Of a DNA stretch of 64,000 bases, positions 54,658 to 63,855 are shown one piece after another. The position numbers and the translations under genes are program-made. Positions within the stretch are counted from its first letter, which is position 1. The number at the start of each line of letters is the position of its first letter. Source of the stretch: Bradyrhizobium australiense (GTDB lineage: Bacteria > Pseudomonadota > Alphaproteobacteria > Rhizobiales > Xanthobacteraceae). The notes under the pieces were generated by a model, which saw only the letters and a list, made by a program, of their open reading frames with translations, had not been told where the DNA came from and searched no databases. The DNA lies in contig NZ_JAAVLX010000004.1 of the NCBI RefSeq assembly GCF_013114825.1, positions 372,001 through 436,000 on the forward strand, written 5' to 3'.

Positions 54658-55629
54658 ATGATCGCGATTATCCTCATTGCTCTTGCGGCCGGCTGCGCGT
54701 CGGCGCTGATGTTCGCCTCGATCATCTCGGGCGCGCTGATCTCGCTCGTGCTGTTCTACCTGGCGCCGCTGCCGCTGATGGTGGCAGCCATGGGATGGGG
54801 CCCGCTCGCCGCGACGATCGGCGGCATCCTGGCAGCAGCCGGCCTAGGTATGATCTTCGGCCTACCCTACTGCATCGCCTTCGCTATCACCGTTGCGCTG
54901 CCGGCATGGTGGCTTGGCCATCTCGCGCTCTTGGGACGACCGCTGCCCGATGCAGTTCCCGGCGATGGCACGGCGCCAGCCGCGCCTCAACTCGAATGGT
55001 ATCCCGTCGGTCGTATCCTGCTCTGGATCGCGGGCTTTGCCGCACTGACGACGATCGCGGCCATGCTTACGCTTGGCACTGACGCCGAGGCCATCATGGG
55101 CGCGCTGCGCCGTGGCTTGCTGCGAATGTTGGGCACACGCGATGCGACATCGTCGAGCGATATCGAGCGCTGGGTCACCGCTTTTGCCGTCATCGCTCCA
55201 TCAGCCGCAACCATCATCGCGATGATGACGCTGACGCTCAATCTCTGGCTCGCTGGCAAGATCACGGCGACTTCGGGCCGGCTCCACCGGCCCTGGCCCG
55301 ACTTGAAGAGCGCCGAACTGCCGCCGATGACGCTGGTGGCGCTGTCGGTCGCGTTGGCCTTCTGCTTCATCGGCGGGCTCGTCGCCATGTTCGCGCAGAT
55401 TACGACCACGGCGCTGATGATGGCCTACGGACTCACCGGCTTTGCCGTGCTGCACACGCTGACGCTGGCGCTGAAGAGCCGCGTATTCTGGCTCTGCTGC
55501 ACCTACGCCGTCGTGGTCACCTTCGGCTGGCCGGTGCTGGCAATGATCGCGCTGGGCCTGGCGGACGCCGTTTTCGGCCTGCGCCGACGCTATCTAGGCG
55601 GCAAGCCGCCGCCTTTGCCTGCAGCCTGA
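54658..55629 (+). CDS. DUF2232-family membrane protein
   Basis: From the ATG at 54658 the protein has 323 residues; a start at 54607 would add 17. It is almost entirely hydrophobic with about eight membrane helices (MIAIILIALAAGCASALMF, LISLVLFYLAPLPLMVAAM). It matches DUF2232, found between rpsR and rplI in many alphaproteobacteria. Function is unknown; a transporter-like role is often supposed. Confidence 0.85.
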   Translation: MIAIILIALAAGCASALMFASIISGALISLVLFYLAPLPLMVAAMGWGPLAATIGGILAAAGLGMIFGLPYCIAFAITVALPAWWLGHLALLGRPLPDAVPGDGTAPAAPQLEWYPVGRILLWIAGFAALTTIAAMLTLGTDAEAIMGALRRGLLRMLGTRDATSSSDIERWVTAFAVIAPSAATIIAMMTLTLNLWLAGKITATSGRLHRPWPDLKSAELPPMTLVALSVALAFCFIGGLVAMFAQITTTALMMAYGLTGFAVLHTLTLALKSRVFWLCCTYAVVVTFGWPVLAMIALGLADAVFGLRRRYLGGKPPPLPAA

Positions 55630-55680
55630 AATCTCAACCAAACACTCAACCCGATATCGCACACTCAAAGGAGAACGGAA

Positions 55681-56277
55681 ATGGAAGTCATCTTGTTGGA
55701 ACGCGTGGCCAAGCTTGGTCAGATGGGCGAAGTCGTCCGCGTCAGGGACGGGTATGCCCGAAACTTTCTGCTCAAGCGCGGCAAGGCACTGCGCGCCACC
55801 GCCGACAACCGCGCCAAGTTCGATGGCATGAAGGCCGAACTCGAGGCCAATAACCTCAAGGCCAAGGGCGAAGCGACCAAGGTCGCGGAGAAGATCAACG
55901 GCCGCAACGTGATCGTGCTGCGTCAGGCCTCGGAATCCGGCCAGTTGTTCGGCTCGGTGACCGTGCGCGATATCATGGCCTCGTTTGAAGCCGATGGCGT
56001 CACCATCAGCCGCAGCCAGGTAATGCTCGACGCACCGATCAAGACGATCGGCAAGCACAAGATCAACATCGCCGTGCATCCGGAAGTCGAAGTCAGCGTC
56101 AGCGTCACCGTGGCACGCAGCGCCGATGAAGCCGAGCGCATCAACCGTGGCGAGGACATCTCCACCCGCCAGGAAGACCAGGACGCCGCCGCTGAGGCGC
56201 TCGCCGCCGCCGGCGAGTTCTTCGATCCGGAAGCCCAGCACGAGGAAGTGCCGGCACCGGCTGCGACCGAGAAGTAA
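55681..56277 (+). CDS. rplI: 50S ribosomal protein L9
   Basis: GGAG lies 9 bases before the ATG. The 198-residue protein has the N-terminal L9 domain ([33 protein letters not shown]), the long helix and the C-terminal domain ([30 protein letters not shown]). An acidic Ala/Glu-rich tail extends it beyond the E. coli length, as in other alphaproteobacteria. Confidence 0.98.
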   Translation: MEVILLERVAKLGQMGEVVRVRDGYARNFLLKRGKALRATADNRAKFDGMKAELEANNLKAKGEATKVAEKINGRNVIVLRQASESGQLFGSVTVRDIMASFEADGVTISRSQVMLDAPIKTIGKHKINIAVHPEVEVSVSVTVARSADEAERINRGEDISTRQEDQDAAAEALAAAGEFFDPEAQHEEVPAPAATEK

Positions 56278-56309
56278 CGCGCGTATCGACCTAACCTTAT
56301 GAAGGCGTC

Positions 56310-56336
56310 AAGCCCGGCCTCGATCAGGCCGGGCTT
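56310..56336. terminator. Hairpin between convergent rplI and PaaI genes
   Basis: AAGCCCGGCCT and AGGCCGGGCTT pair perfectly (11 bp) around CGATC. It lies 33 bases after the rplI stop and overlaps the last codons of the minus-strand thioesterase gene. No T-run follows on either strand, so rho independence is not certain. Confidence 0.6.
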
Positions 56337-56788
56337 GGGATTCTGGCAACCGCCTTCTCGTCCAGCATTGCGATCGAAGCCAGCGCAGTTGCGGTATGCT
56401 TTTCGACGCCATCGGTTACACAAAACACGTCGGCCGCAACCACGGCGACCTGACGTCCGGGCTTGATCACGCGCGCCCGGCAGATCAATCGCTCGCCGAT
56501 CGCCGGCGACAGCAGATTCAATTTGTATTCCGCCGTCAGCGCCGATTGCCCGCGCGATGTCGCGGCCGCAATCGTGGTGGCGTTGTCGACCAGGAAGGCC
56601 GTGACACCGCCGTGGAACAGGCCGTGCTGTTGCAACAGCTCGGGCCGGCGGTCGACCGCAAGCGTGCAGGTGCCGCGCGTCAGCTCCGATAGTTCCGCGC
56701 CGATATGGGTCATGAAGCCCTGGCGAGCGACACTGTCGCGGATACGCATCGCGATCGGCACGAACTCGGAATCGTTGTTCACACTCAA
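56324..56788 (-). CDS. PaaI-family thioesterase
   Basis: A TTG at 56788, with GGGAG 7 bases upstream, overlaps the stop of the tetR gene and gives 154 residues; a GTG two codons later is the alternative. The hotdog-fold pattern is clear: FMTHIGAELSELTRGTCTLAV, then the active-site HGLFHGGVTAFLVDNA and LTAEYKLNLLSPAIG. It should hydrolyse acyl-CoA thioesters. It is coupled to the TetR gene and shares its palindromic operator. Confidence 0.88.
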   Translation of the reverse strand: MSVNNDSEFVPIAMRIRDSVARQGFMTHIGAELSELTRGTCTLAVDRRPELLQQHGLFHGGVTAFLVDNATTIAAATSRGQSALTAEYKLNLLSPAIGERLICRARVIKPGRQVAVVAADVFCVTDGVEKHTATALASIAMLDEKAVARIPSPA

Positions 56789-57417
56789 ACGGCTTCTCCC
56801 GTTTCGTCGACTGCATCGGCTACATCGGACGCGACGACCGCGCGGACGGCGCAGGCGATCAGGATTTCGGCCTGCTCTCGCGGATCGGTGCGGTCGCGGC
56901 CCGACAGCCATGCGCGGCAAAAAATCTGCGCCGGTCCGATGATCTGGCTGAAGAACACCGACGAAGTGATCGGCAGCAATTCACCGCGCGCGACGAGCGG
57001 CGCACGCCATTGTTCGACGGCTTCCGCAAGGCGCGAATTCTGCGCGCGCTGCGCGCCGCGGATCGCCTCGGTCCATTCACTGCGGGAAATCTCGAACAGA
57101 TAGCGCGCCTCGCGCCGGGAATTGACGACCCAGTCGAGATGCGCGCGGATCAGCCGCGCTACGCCTTCCCGCGCGCCGCAGGATTCATCGAGCGCCGCCA
57201 GGACAGCAGCGTGATAGCGGGCAAGGATTTCCAGGAACAGCGTGCCGGCCAGTTCCTTCTTCGATCCGAAGAAATGGAAGAAGCTGCCGTTGGACGCCCG
57301 CGCGCGGGTTCTGATGGCAGCCACCGTGGCGCCCTCGAAACCGTCGCGGTCGAACACCGCCAACCCTGCCGCCAGCAGATCGTCCCGTGCCGTAGCCACC
57401 TGACGCCTTTCGGACAT
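56785..57417 (-). CDS. TetR-family transcriptional regulator
   Basis: The 210-residue protein has an N-terminal HTH (FDRDGFEGATVAAIRTRARA, ASNGSFFHFFGSKKELAG) and a helical ligand-binding domain. It is the first gene of a unit with the PaaI thioesterase. A perfect 14-bp palindrome plus a further half-site lie directly upstream of its start. Repression of the thioesterase, perhaps relieved by an acyl-CoA, is inferred. Confidence 0.9.
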   Translation of the reverse strand: MSERRQVATARDDLLAAGLAVFDRDGFEGATVAAIRTRARASNGSFFHFFGSKKELAGTLFLEILARYHAAVLAALDESCGAREGVARLIRAHLDWVVNSRREARYLFEISRSEWTEAIRGAQRAQNSRLAEAVEQWRAPLVARGELLPITSSVFFSQIIGPAQIFCRAWLSGRDRTDPREQAEILIACAVRAVVASDVADAVDETGEAV

Positions 57418-57424
57418 TAGATCG

Positions 57425-57447
57425 TTACTCTAGAGTAATACTCTAGA
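57425..57447. promoter_or_regulatory. TetR operator: palindrome TTACTCTAGAGTAA plus half-site
   Basis: The perfect palindrome at 57425-57438 is followed by a second TACTCTAGA (57439-57447), a direct copy of 57426-57434. It lies 8 bases before the tetR start codon. Two dimers could bind side by side. Confidence 0.75.
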
Positions 57448-57491
57448 AACGGTCAAGCCGTCACCGGCAGGCATTCGGAAATCTGCAATTC

Positions 57492-58574
57492 CTATCGCGA
57501 AATGGGTGGCGTGGGGGCGCCGGCGGGCACAGCCGGCAGCGTTGCGGGCGCGGTAGCTGTCACCGGCGGAGACGTCGCGGGTGCCGTCGCCTGGGGGCTT
57601 GCGGCTGGCTCAGGGGCAGGTGCGGCAGGAGCTGGCGGCGGAGGCATCACCGGCGGCGGCACCGGGTCGGGCCGTAGCGGGGCCGGCTCGCTGCCGGCGC
57701 TCTCCCTAGGAGCGTTGGCGTTCTCGGAACTGCCCTCGCTGGCCGGCTTTTCCGACTCAGCAGCCGGCTTCACGGCCTCCGTGGCCGGCTTATCGCCCTC
57801 ACTCTTGGCCGAGTCGGTCCTGTAGGAATCAGGCTTGGCAGGATCGGGCCCGCCAGTATCGGTCTTGGTGAAGTCAGGCTTCGCAGTTTCGGATTTCGCA
57901 GCTTCGGATTTGGCGGCATCCCGAGACGCATCCTCCTTTGCGGCGTCGCCGCGGGCGGCCTGGTCGGCTTTCGGCGATTCTTCGGCGGCAGGCCTGCCAC
58001 GCCTGCCATGCTTCTGCCGGACGCCCGATTTGCTGTCGGTAGCGGCCTGCACCGGGGCCTGCCCATCTGCAGGCTTGGAAGCCTCTGGCGCCGGGAGCGG
58101 CCGCGCAAGCCGCTTCGCGTCGCGGCCTCGACGCGCACCCTCGCCTTGAGGCGGTGCTCCGTCCGCATCCGGCCGGGAAGCCTCCTGGGGGGGAGCGGCG
58201 GACGGCTGGCGGCGACCGAATCGGTCGGGTTGATCTGACCTTCCGTCCTGCCTGGCGTCCTTTTGCTTGGGCTGATCCTTAGCTTGATAGCGGGGATCAG
58301 CAGCGCCGTTGGATATCAGGTAGGAAGAAAGCACCGAGGCCATGTCGGAACCGGTGGTATAATGCTGGCGCAGAAAGCCCGGCAACGACGAAGCCGGCGT
58401 GTTCTTCAACAGGCCACGCGGGCTCCTGTGGCAGGCGCTGCAGGTGCTTGAGAATATCTGGGAAGGGCTCTTGCCGGCGTCGAGATTTTCCGCCCGCGCC
58501 ACGCCTGCTGCGAAGCAGCCGATCAGGAGCGTCACCGTCGCTAAAATGAGCGCTCGGCTCAACATTCCCTGCAT
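57492..58574 (-). CDS. Exported haem-motif protein with long low-complexity tail
   Basis: The 360-residue protein has a signal peptide (about 5-28, ending ARA) and one CSACH haem-binding motif at about 45-49 in a short cytochrome-c-like region (SPSQIFSSTCSACHRSPRG). From about residue 95 it is low-complexity: Arg/Gln/Pro, then repeated AKSE/AKPD/TKTD units, then Pro/Ala. No axial Met is obvious, so haem ligation is uncertain. Start could also be three codons later. The tail looks like a periplasmic spacer. Function unknown. Confidence 0.75.
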   Translation of the reverse strand: MQGMLSRALILATVTLLIGCFAAGVARAENLDAGKSPSQIFSSTCSACHRSPRGLLKNTPASSLPGFLRQHYTTGSDMASVLSSYLISNGAADPRYQAKDQPKQKDARQDGRSDQPDRFGRRQPSAAPPQEASRPDADGAPPQGEGARRGRDAKRLARPLPAPEASKPADGQAPVQAATDSKSGVRQKHGRRGRPAAEESPKADQAARGDAAKEDASRDAAKSEAAKSETAKPDFTKTDTGGPDPAKPDSYRTDSAKSEGDKPATEAVKPAAESEKPASEGSSENANAPRESAGSEPAPLRPDPVPPPVMPPPPAPAAPAPEPAASPQATAPATSPPVTATAPATLPAVPAGAPTPPISR

Positions 58575-58811
58575 TCTCCAGACGTGGAATCGCTGCCTGC
58601 CCTAGCGGCGGGTCACCTTGTAGCCGATTATCATGCGAATGGAAGCGCGCTTATTGCGCATCTGCGTGATCGCCACATTTGAGAATATCCGCTTTGACTC
58701 CAACGCAGTAGCGCTCCGGCATCATAGTACTTATGATGTTCCTAGTGCACATGGAACAGTCCATTCCAAGGTGCATTGGTGTAACGGGCCGGTCGTTCCA
58801 TTGGTGCTTCG

Positions 58812-60062
58812 ATGGATCGTTTGTTGCGTTATTTCCTAAGTCAGTTCATTCGCCGCGGTACGATGAATTTCACGTCCGCGAGCGGGGCGAGATTTACGTG
58901 CGGGGATGGAACCGGCCGCCCGGTGTCGGTGCGGCTCCTGAGTCAGCGGACGCAACTCCGGATCCTACTCAATCCCGAACTGGCGCTTGGCGAAGCCTAT
59001 ATGGACGGCTCGTTTGTGGTCGAGGACGGCTCAATCGCCGACGCGCTGGAAATCCTGCTCGGCCAGCCCGAAATGCTCCCAGGTTGGGCCAAGCTGCAAT
59101 GGTGGCTGCGCTATTTCAGCCGGCACGCCAGGCAATTCAATTGGCGCGGCCGGGCAAGAAACAACGTCGCCCACCACTATGATCTCGACGGTCGGCTCTA
59201 TTCCCTCTTCCTCGACGCCGACAAGCAATACAGTTGTGCCTATTTCGAAACGCCCGATACGACGCTCGACGATGCCCAGCTCGCCAAGAAGCGCCACCTC
59301 GCCGCCAAGCTGCTGATTAGGCGCGGTAACAGTGTGCTCGACATCGGCTCAGGCTGGGGCGGCCTTGGCCTTTATCTGGCCGAAATGATCGGCGCCGATG
59401 TCACCGGCATCACACTTTCGTCGGAGCAATTACAGGCCTCGAATTCCCGTGCCGCCGAGAAGAACCTGACCGGGTCGGCAAGATTCCTGCTGAGCGATTA
59501 CCGCGATATCGCGGGCCCGTTCGACCGGATCGTGTCTGTCGGCATGTTCGAGCATGTCGGCATCGACTTCTATGAAACCTATTTCCGGCGCTGCGCCGAA
59601 CTTCTCAGCGACGAAGGCATCATGGTGCTGCATTCGATCGGCCGCTCTACGGGACCTGATGTGACGAGCCCATGGATCACGAAATACATCTTCCCGGGCG
59701 GCTATATCCCGGCTCTATCAGAGGTCGTCCCCGCGATCGAGAAGGCGGGCCTTCTGGTCTGCGATATCGAGATCCTGCGGCTGCATTATGCGGAAACGCT
59801 GAAGGCGTGGCGGGACCGCTTCATGGCGCGGCGCGAAGAGGCGGTGCGCCTCTATGACGAGCGCTTTGCCCGGATGTGGGAATTTTATCTGGCGGCGTCG
59901 GAAATGTCGTTCCGGAAGCAGAACCTGATGAATTTCCAGATCCAGCTCACCAAGCGCCAGGGAATCGTGCCGATGACGCGCGATTACATTACCCGGGAAG
60001 AAGCCAGGCTGCGCGGGATGGAAATCGGAAAGCAGCCGCGGCTGCAGTTGGCCGGCGAATAG
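58812..60062 (+). CDS. cfa: Cyclopropane-fatty-acyl-phospholipid synthase
   Basis: The 416-residue protein has the N-terminal lipid-binding part and the SAM methyltransferase domain: LDIGSGWGGLGLYLAE (motif I), GITLSSEQLQASN, then SVGMFEHVGIDFYETYF and the YIFPGGYIPAL motif of the family. It adds a methylene bridge to unsaturated acyl chains of membrane phospholipids, using SAM. The gene stands alone with its own upstream region. Confidence 0.95.
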   Translation: MDRLLRYFLSQFIRRGTMNFTSASGARFTCGDGTGRPVSVRLLSQRTQLRILLNPELALGEAYMDGSFVVEDGSIADALEILLGQPEMLPGWAKLQWWLRYFSRHARQFNWRGRARNNVAHHYDLDGRLYSLFLDADKQYSCAYFETPDTTLDDAQLAKKRHLAAKLLIRRGNSVLDIGSGWGGLGLYLAEMIGADVTGITLSSEQLQASNSRAAEKNLTGSARFLLSDYRDIAGPFDRIVSVGMFEHVGIDFYETYFRRCAELLSDEGIMVLHSIGRSTGPDVTSPWITKYIFPGGYIPALSEVVPAIEKAGLLVCDIEILRLHYAETLKAWRDRFMARREEAVRLYDERFARMWEFYLAASEMSFRKQNLMNFQIQLTKRQGIVPMTRDYITREEARLRGMEIGKQPRLQLAGE

Positions 60063-60084
60063 GCCGCCGCCGAGGGCGGTGGAA

Positions 60085-60291
60085 TCAGTTTCTCAGGCTA
60101 TAGGCCGAAGCGTAAGGCATGGGGGCCAACGCCGGGCGGGCGAGCTGGGCTCGCAACGCGGCGAGCAACTGCGGATCGCAACGTTCGTCCCGCCGTTCGG
60201 GGCGCGAAATCTCTTCCACGGCGTTGATCAGCATCGACAGCCACAAGCGCTGGCCGCTTGCCGATCGCCATCCTTGGAGTTGCTGACCCAT
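60085..60291 (-). CDS. Small hypothetical protein, 68 residues
   Basis: The ATG at 60291 has AAAGGACGG upstream. The product starts MGQQLQGWRSASGQRLWL and contains INAVEEISRPERRDERC and an end LAPMPYASAYSLRN. It is soluble, with no recognised motif. It converges on cfa with 22 bases between. The frame extends upstream to 60366 but that part looks non-coding. Confidence 0.55.
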   Translation of the reverse strand: MGQQLQGWRSASGQRLWLSMLINAVEEISRPERRDERCDPQLLAALRAQLARPALAPMPYASAYSLRN

Positions 60292-60392
60292 CGCCCGTCC
60301 TTTTAGTCCGTTACAGCTGGCAACTCGAAAAGCGCCGGCCCGTTCCCGATTTCCTAACCCATTCATTCTGCGGCGAAGAAAATCACAACCGA

Positions 60393-60408
60393 TGTGATCT
60401 ACTTCACA
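60393..60408. promoter_or_regulatory. Perfect CRP-type palindrome TGTGA-TCTACT-TCACA
   Basis: The element matches the classical CRP consensus exactly (TGTGA-N6-TCACA). It lies 33 bases before the ATG of the 38-residue membrane peptide. An in-frame GTG at 60394 lies inside it, so it might instead be coding. The site is clear; the binding protein is inferred. Confidence 0.45.
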
Positions 60409-60441
60409 GAGGCCCTCGGCGGTCTGTCGTACATCTCCGCC

Positions 60442-60558
60442 ATGAGCCAGCAGACCTACCCAGCCCCGTTCGAGTCCGACATCCGGATCGACTACGCCTT
60501 GATCGCCATCGGCGTGGCTGCAGCCCTGTTCGCGTTCGTCTATCTGATCCTGGTTTGA
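60442..60558 (+). CDS. Single-pass membrane peptide, 38 residues
   Basis: From the ATG at 60442 the product starts MSQQTYPAPFESDIRIDYA and ends with one membrane helix (LIAIGVAAALFAFVYLILV). A GTG at 60394 would add 16 residues in the same frame. There is no strong ribosome site for either start. The composition (soluble Pro/Ser head, single C-terminal helix) is like many small bacterial membrane proteins. Confidence 0.5.
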   Translation: MSQQTYPAPFESDIRIDYALIAIGVAAALFAFVYLILV

Positions 60559-60855
60559 TCAACGCTTAATACCAAGGCTCGAAATCGCCTCCTGCCTTCG
60601 GATATGTCGGTCAAGTCGCGGTAAGGTTCAGACTCTCCTAACATTTTGCGTGGCATTTTCGCGGAAGGCGTTGCCGCGCCGCCCGCCGAAGCCTCGTCAA
60701 GCTTCGCGCCGACCGCGAATAGGAGTCATCCACATTTTTGAAGAACGGTGCATAGCGGCGAGCTTTTGCTTCCGCTTTGCCTGGGACAGGCGCTTTATCG
60801 CCGCCCCTTGCGGAAATGCTGGCAACGCCTGAAACCAACTGCATAACCTGACGCC

Positions 60856-62355
60856 ATGGCTCTGACTGATTCGAACGTCCTCAAGCTCGCTCCCGACGCG
60901 GGAACTCCGGTCTACCGGAGCGCGCCGCACAATATCGAGGCGGAACAGAGTTTGCTGGGCGCCATCCTCGTCAACAACGACGCGTTCTACCGGGTTTCCG
61001 ACTTTCTGGAACCGAAGCACTTCTTCGAGCCGATCCATCAGACGATTTTTGAGACCGCCGGCAGCCTGATCCGGATGGGCAAGGTCGCCACGCCCGTGAC
61101 GTTGAAGACCTTCCTGCCGGCCGATACCGATATCGGCGGCATGACGGTGGGCCAGTACCTCGCGCGCCTCGCAGCCGAAGCCACCACGATCATCAATGCG
61201 CAGGACTACGGCCGCACGGTCTATGACATGTCGCTGCGCCGCGACCTGATCCGGATCGGCGAGGACATGGTCAATGTCGCCTTCGACGCGCCGGTGGATT
61301 TTGCTCCGCGCGCGCAAATCGAGGACGCCGAGCGCCAGCTCTATGAGCTCGCCGAATCCGGCCGTTATGACGGCGGTTTCCAGCGCTTCTCGCAGGCGTT
61401 GACGACCGCCGTCGACATGGCGGCCAAAGCCTTTCAGCGTGACGGAAGTCTGTCGGGCATCGCCACCGGCTTGCGCGACCTCGACGCCAAGATGGGCGGC
61501 CTGCAGGCGTCGGACTTGATCATCGTCGCCGGCCGCCCCGGCATGGGCAAGACGTCGCTCGCCACTAACATTGCCTACAACATCGCCAAGGCGTACCGCG
61601 CCGAGGTTCAGGCCGATGGCACGATGAAGACCGTCAATGGCGGCATTGTCGGCTTCTTCTCCTGCGAAATGTCCGGCGAACAGCTCGCTACCCGTATTCT
61701 GGCCGAACAGACCAGCATCGCCTCCAGTATGATCCGACGCGGCGGCATCACCGAGGCCGACTTCGAGAAGATCCGCGACCATTCGATCGAACTGCAGTCG
61801 CTGCCGCTCTATGTCGACGAAACCGGCGGCCTGTCGATCTCGCAGCTCACGGCGCGCGCACGCCGGCTGAAGCGGCAGAGGGGGCTCGACCTGATCGTGA
61901 TCGACTATATCCAGCTTCTGCAGGGCTCGGGCAAGAAATCTGACAATCGCGTGCAGGAAGTGACTGAAATCACCACGGGCCTCAAGGCGCTCGCCAAGGA
62001 ACTCAACGTTCCGATCATCGCATTGTCGCAGCTCTCGCGTCAGGTGGAAAACCGCGATGACAAGCGCCCGCAGCTGGCCGACTTGCGTGAATCCGGTTCG
62101 ATCGAGCAGGACGCCGACGTCGTGATCTTCGTTTACCGCGAGGAGTATTACCTCGCCAACAAGGAGCCGCGGATCGGCACCCCAGAATACGAAAAATGGC
62201 AGCTCGATATGTCACTGGTGCACGGCAAGGCCGAAATCATCATCGGCAAGCAGCGCCACGGCCCCACCGGAACGGTGGAAGTGCAGTTCGAGGGTCAGTT
62301 CACCCGGTTCAGCGATCTGGCGCAGGACGGCAACTTGCCGACCGGGGGCTATTGA
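60856..62355 (+). CDS. dnaB: Replicative DNA helicase
   Basis: The 499-residue protein has the DnaB N-terminal domain (APHNIEAEQSLLGAILVNND, about 15-120) and the RecA-like helicase domain with Walker A GRPGMGKTS, Walker B LIVIDYIQLL and the FVYREEYY region near the end. It unwinds DNA at the fork as a hexamer. It follows the rpsF-rplI region and precedes alr by 48 bases, a usual alphaproteobacterial order. Confidence 0.97.
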   Translation: MALTDSNVLKLAPDAGTPVYRSAPHNIEAEQSLLGAILVNNDAFYRVSDFLEPKHFFEPIHQTIFETAGSLIRMGKVATPVTLKTFLPADTDIGGMTVGQYLARLAAEATTIINAQDYGRTVYDMSLRRDLIRIGEDMVNVAFDAPVDFAPRAQIEDAERQLYELAESGRYDGGFQRFSQALTTAVDMAAKAFQRDGSLSGIATGLRDLDAKMGGLQASDLIIVAGRPGMGKTSLATNIAYNIAKAYRAEVQADGTMKTVNGGIVGFFSCEMSGEQLATRILAEQTSIASSMIRRGGITEADFEKIRDHSIELQSLPLYVDETGGLSISQLTARARRLKRQRGLDLIVIDYIQLLQGSGKKSDNRVQEVTEITTGLKALAKELNVPIIALSQLSRQVENRDDKRPQLADLRESGSIEQDADVVIFVYREEYYLANKEPRIGTPEYEKWQLDMSLVHGKAEIIIGKQRHGPTGTVEVQFEGQFTRFSDLAQDGNLPTGGY

Positions 62356-62403
62356 GGCGCGGCCAAGGTTGAACCGTAGCGTTTGGCCGCGTAAAACTGT
62401 GGC

Positions 62404-63639
62404 ATGAACGTGGCCCCCGATCCCAAGTCCATCCCGCAAGGCACCCTGTTCTCGCCCGAGGCGAACCAAGCGGTCGCGCTTGTGACCGCAACCGGCCTGC
62501 TAACGGTCGATCTCGACGCCATCGTCGCCAACTGGCGCAAGCTCGAGAAGACGGCGGTGCCGGCCGAATGCGCAGCCGTGGTCAAGGCGGACGCCTATGG
62601 CTGCGGCGCCGAACAGGTCGCGCGCGCCCTCGCAGGTGCCGGCTGCAAGACGTTCTTCGTCGCAACCCTCGATGAGGCCCGCGTGGTCCGTGCCGCGGTG
62701 CCGGCGGCTTCGATCTATGTGCTTGGCGGCTTCTTCCAGAACACCGGCGAGGCCTATGCTAAGATCGACTGCAAGCCTGTCATCGGCGACCTCAACGAGC
62801 TCGCCGAATGGGACGTGTTCTGCCGCCGTTCCGGCTGGTCCGGCGGCGCCGCCATTCACATCGATACCGGCATGAACCGGCTCGGCCTCACCGTCACCGA
62901 GGCGCAAGGCATCATCCCCCGCATCAACGCCGGCGATCACGGCATTACGCTCGTGATGAGCCACCTTGCCTCCGCCGAGCTGCTCAACAATCCGGCTAAC
63001 GCCAGGCAACTTTCTGCCTTCCGCGAGATCGCGAGCCTGTTTTCCGGCGTCCCGGCGTCGCTGGCAAACTCGTCTGGCATCTTCCTGGGCGCCCAGTTCC
63101 AGTTCGATCTGGTGCGGCCGGGCTGCGCGCTCTATGGCATCAACCCGACGCCCGAAGCCGACAACCCGATGCTGCCGGTCGTCGAGCTGAAGGCCCGCAT
63201 CGTGCAGATCCGCAACGTCGAGCGCGGCGAGACCGTCGGCTATGGCGGTACCTGGACGGCGCGGCGTCCGACCAGAATAGCGGTCGTTTCCGCAGGTTAT
63301 GCCGACGGCTATTTCCGTGCGGCCAGCGCCAATGACGGCACTCGGGGAGCCGAGGTAGTGGTCGCCGGCAAGCGCTGCCCGATTGCGGGGCGGGTTTCGA
63401 TGGACCTGACGGCAGTCGACGTCACCGATCTCGACAAGAATGCGGTACGTCGCGGCCAATGGGTGACGCTGATCGGCGAAGGCATCACGGTCGACGAACT
63501 CGCCCATCATTTCGGCACCATCGGCTACGAAGTGATGACCAGCCTCGGCAAGCGCTACGCGCGGATTTACAAGGGCGGCAACGCCACTGCAGAGGCCCCT
63601 GCTCCGCCTCCAGCGGAGCCGGCTGTCGCATCCAGTTAG
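62404..63639 (+). CDS. alr: Alanine racemase
   Basis: The 411-residue PLP enzyme has Lys61 in VVKADAYGCG as the PLP-binding residue, FVATLDEARVVR, HIDTGMNRLG and the C-terminal GYGGTWTA with the second catalytic Tyr. It makes D-alanine for peptidoglycan. An N-terminal extension of about 30 residues and a Pro/Ala tail are longer than usual. It follows dnaB on the same strand. Confidence 0.96.
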   Translation: MNVAPDPKSIPQGTLFSPEANQAVALVTATGLLTVDLDAIVANWRKLEKTAVPAECAAVVKADAYGCGAEQVARALAGAGCKTFFVATLDEARVVRAAVPAASIYVLGGFFQNTGEAYAKIDCKPVIGDLNELAEWDVFCRRSGWSGGAAIHIDTGMNRLGLTVTEAQGIIPRINAGDHGITLVMSHLASAELLNNPANARQLSAFREIASLFSGVPASLANSSGIFLGAQFQFDLVRPGCALYGINPTPEADNPMLPVVELKARIVQIRNVERGETVGYGGTWTARRPTRIAVVSAGYADGYFRAASANDGTRGAEVVVAGKRCPIAGRVSMDLTAVDVTDLDKNAVRRGQWVTLIGEGITVDELAHHFGTIGYEVMTSLGKRYARIYKGGNATAEAPAPPPAEPAVASS

Positions 63640-63855
63640 TTCTTGTTCTCAAGTGTTGCTTCGCGGCGTTTCTTGTCGAGGTCGTCCACGGCTTTTGCAC
63701 GCGCCACCGATCGGACCGTCCAAAAGGCAACATTCGGCAGACAGCACCCAGCCGCCGAACGACTTCTCGAAGTCAGGCTTGCAGGCCGCAAGTTGCCGAG
63801 GACGCGACAATCAAGGCAACAACTGCAAAACCCGATGCTGGCGTGTTGCCCAGTC
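63640..63855. other. Intergenic region after alr
   Basis: No confident gene. Minus-strand frames show brief coding-like stretches (ARAKAVDDLDKKRREAT ending at 63639) but no start or continuous frame. Confidence 0.4.
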
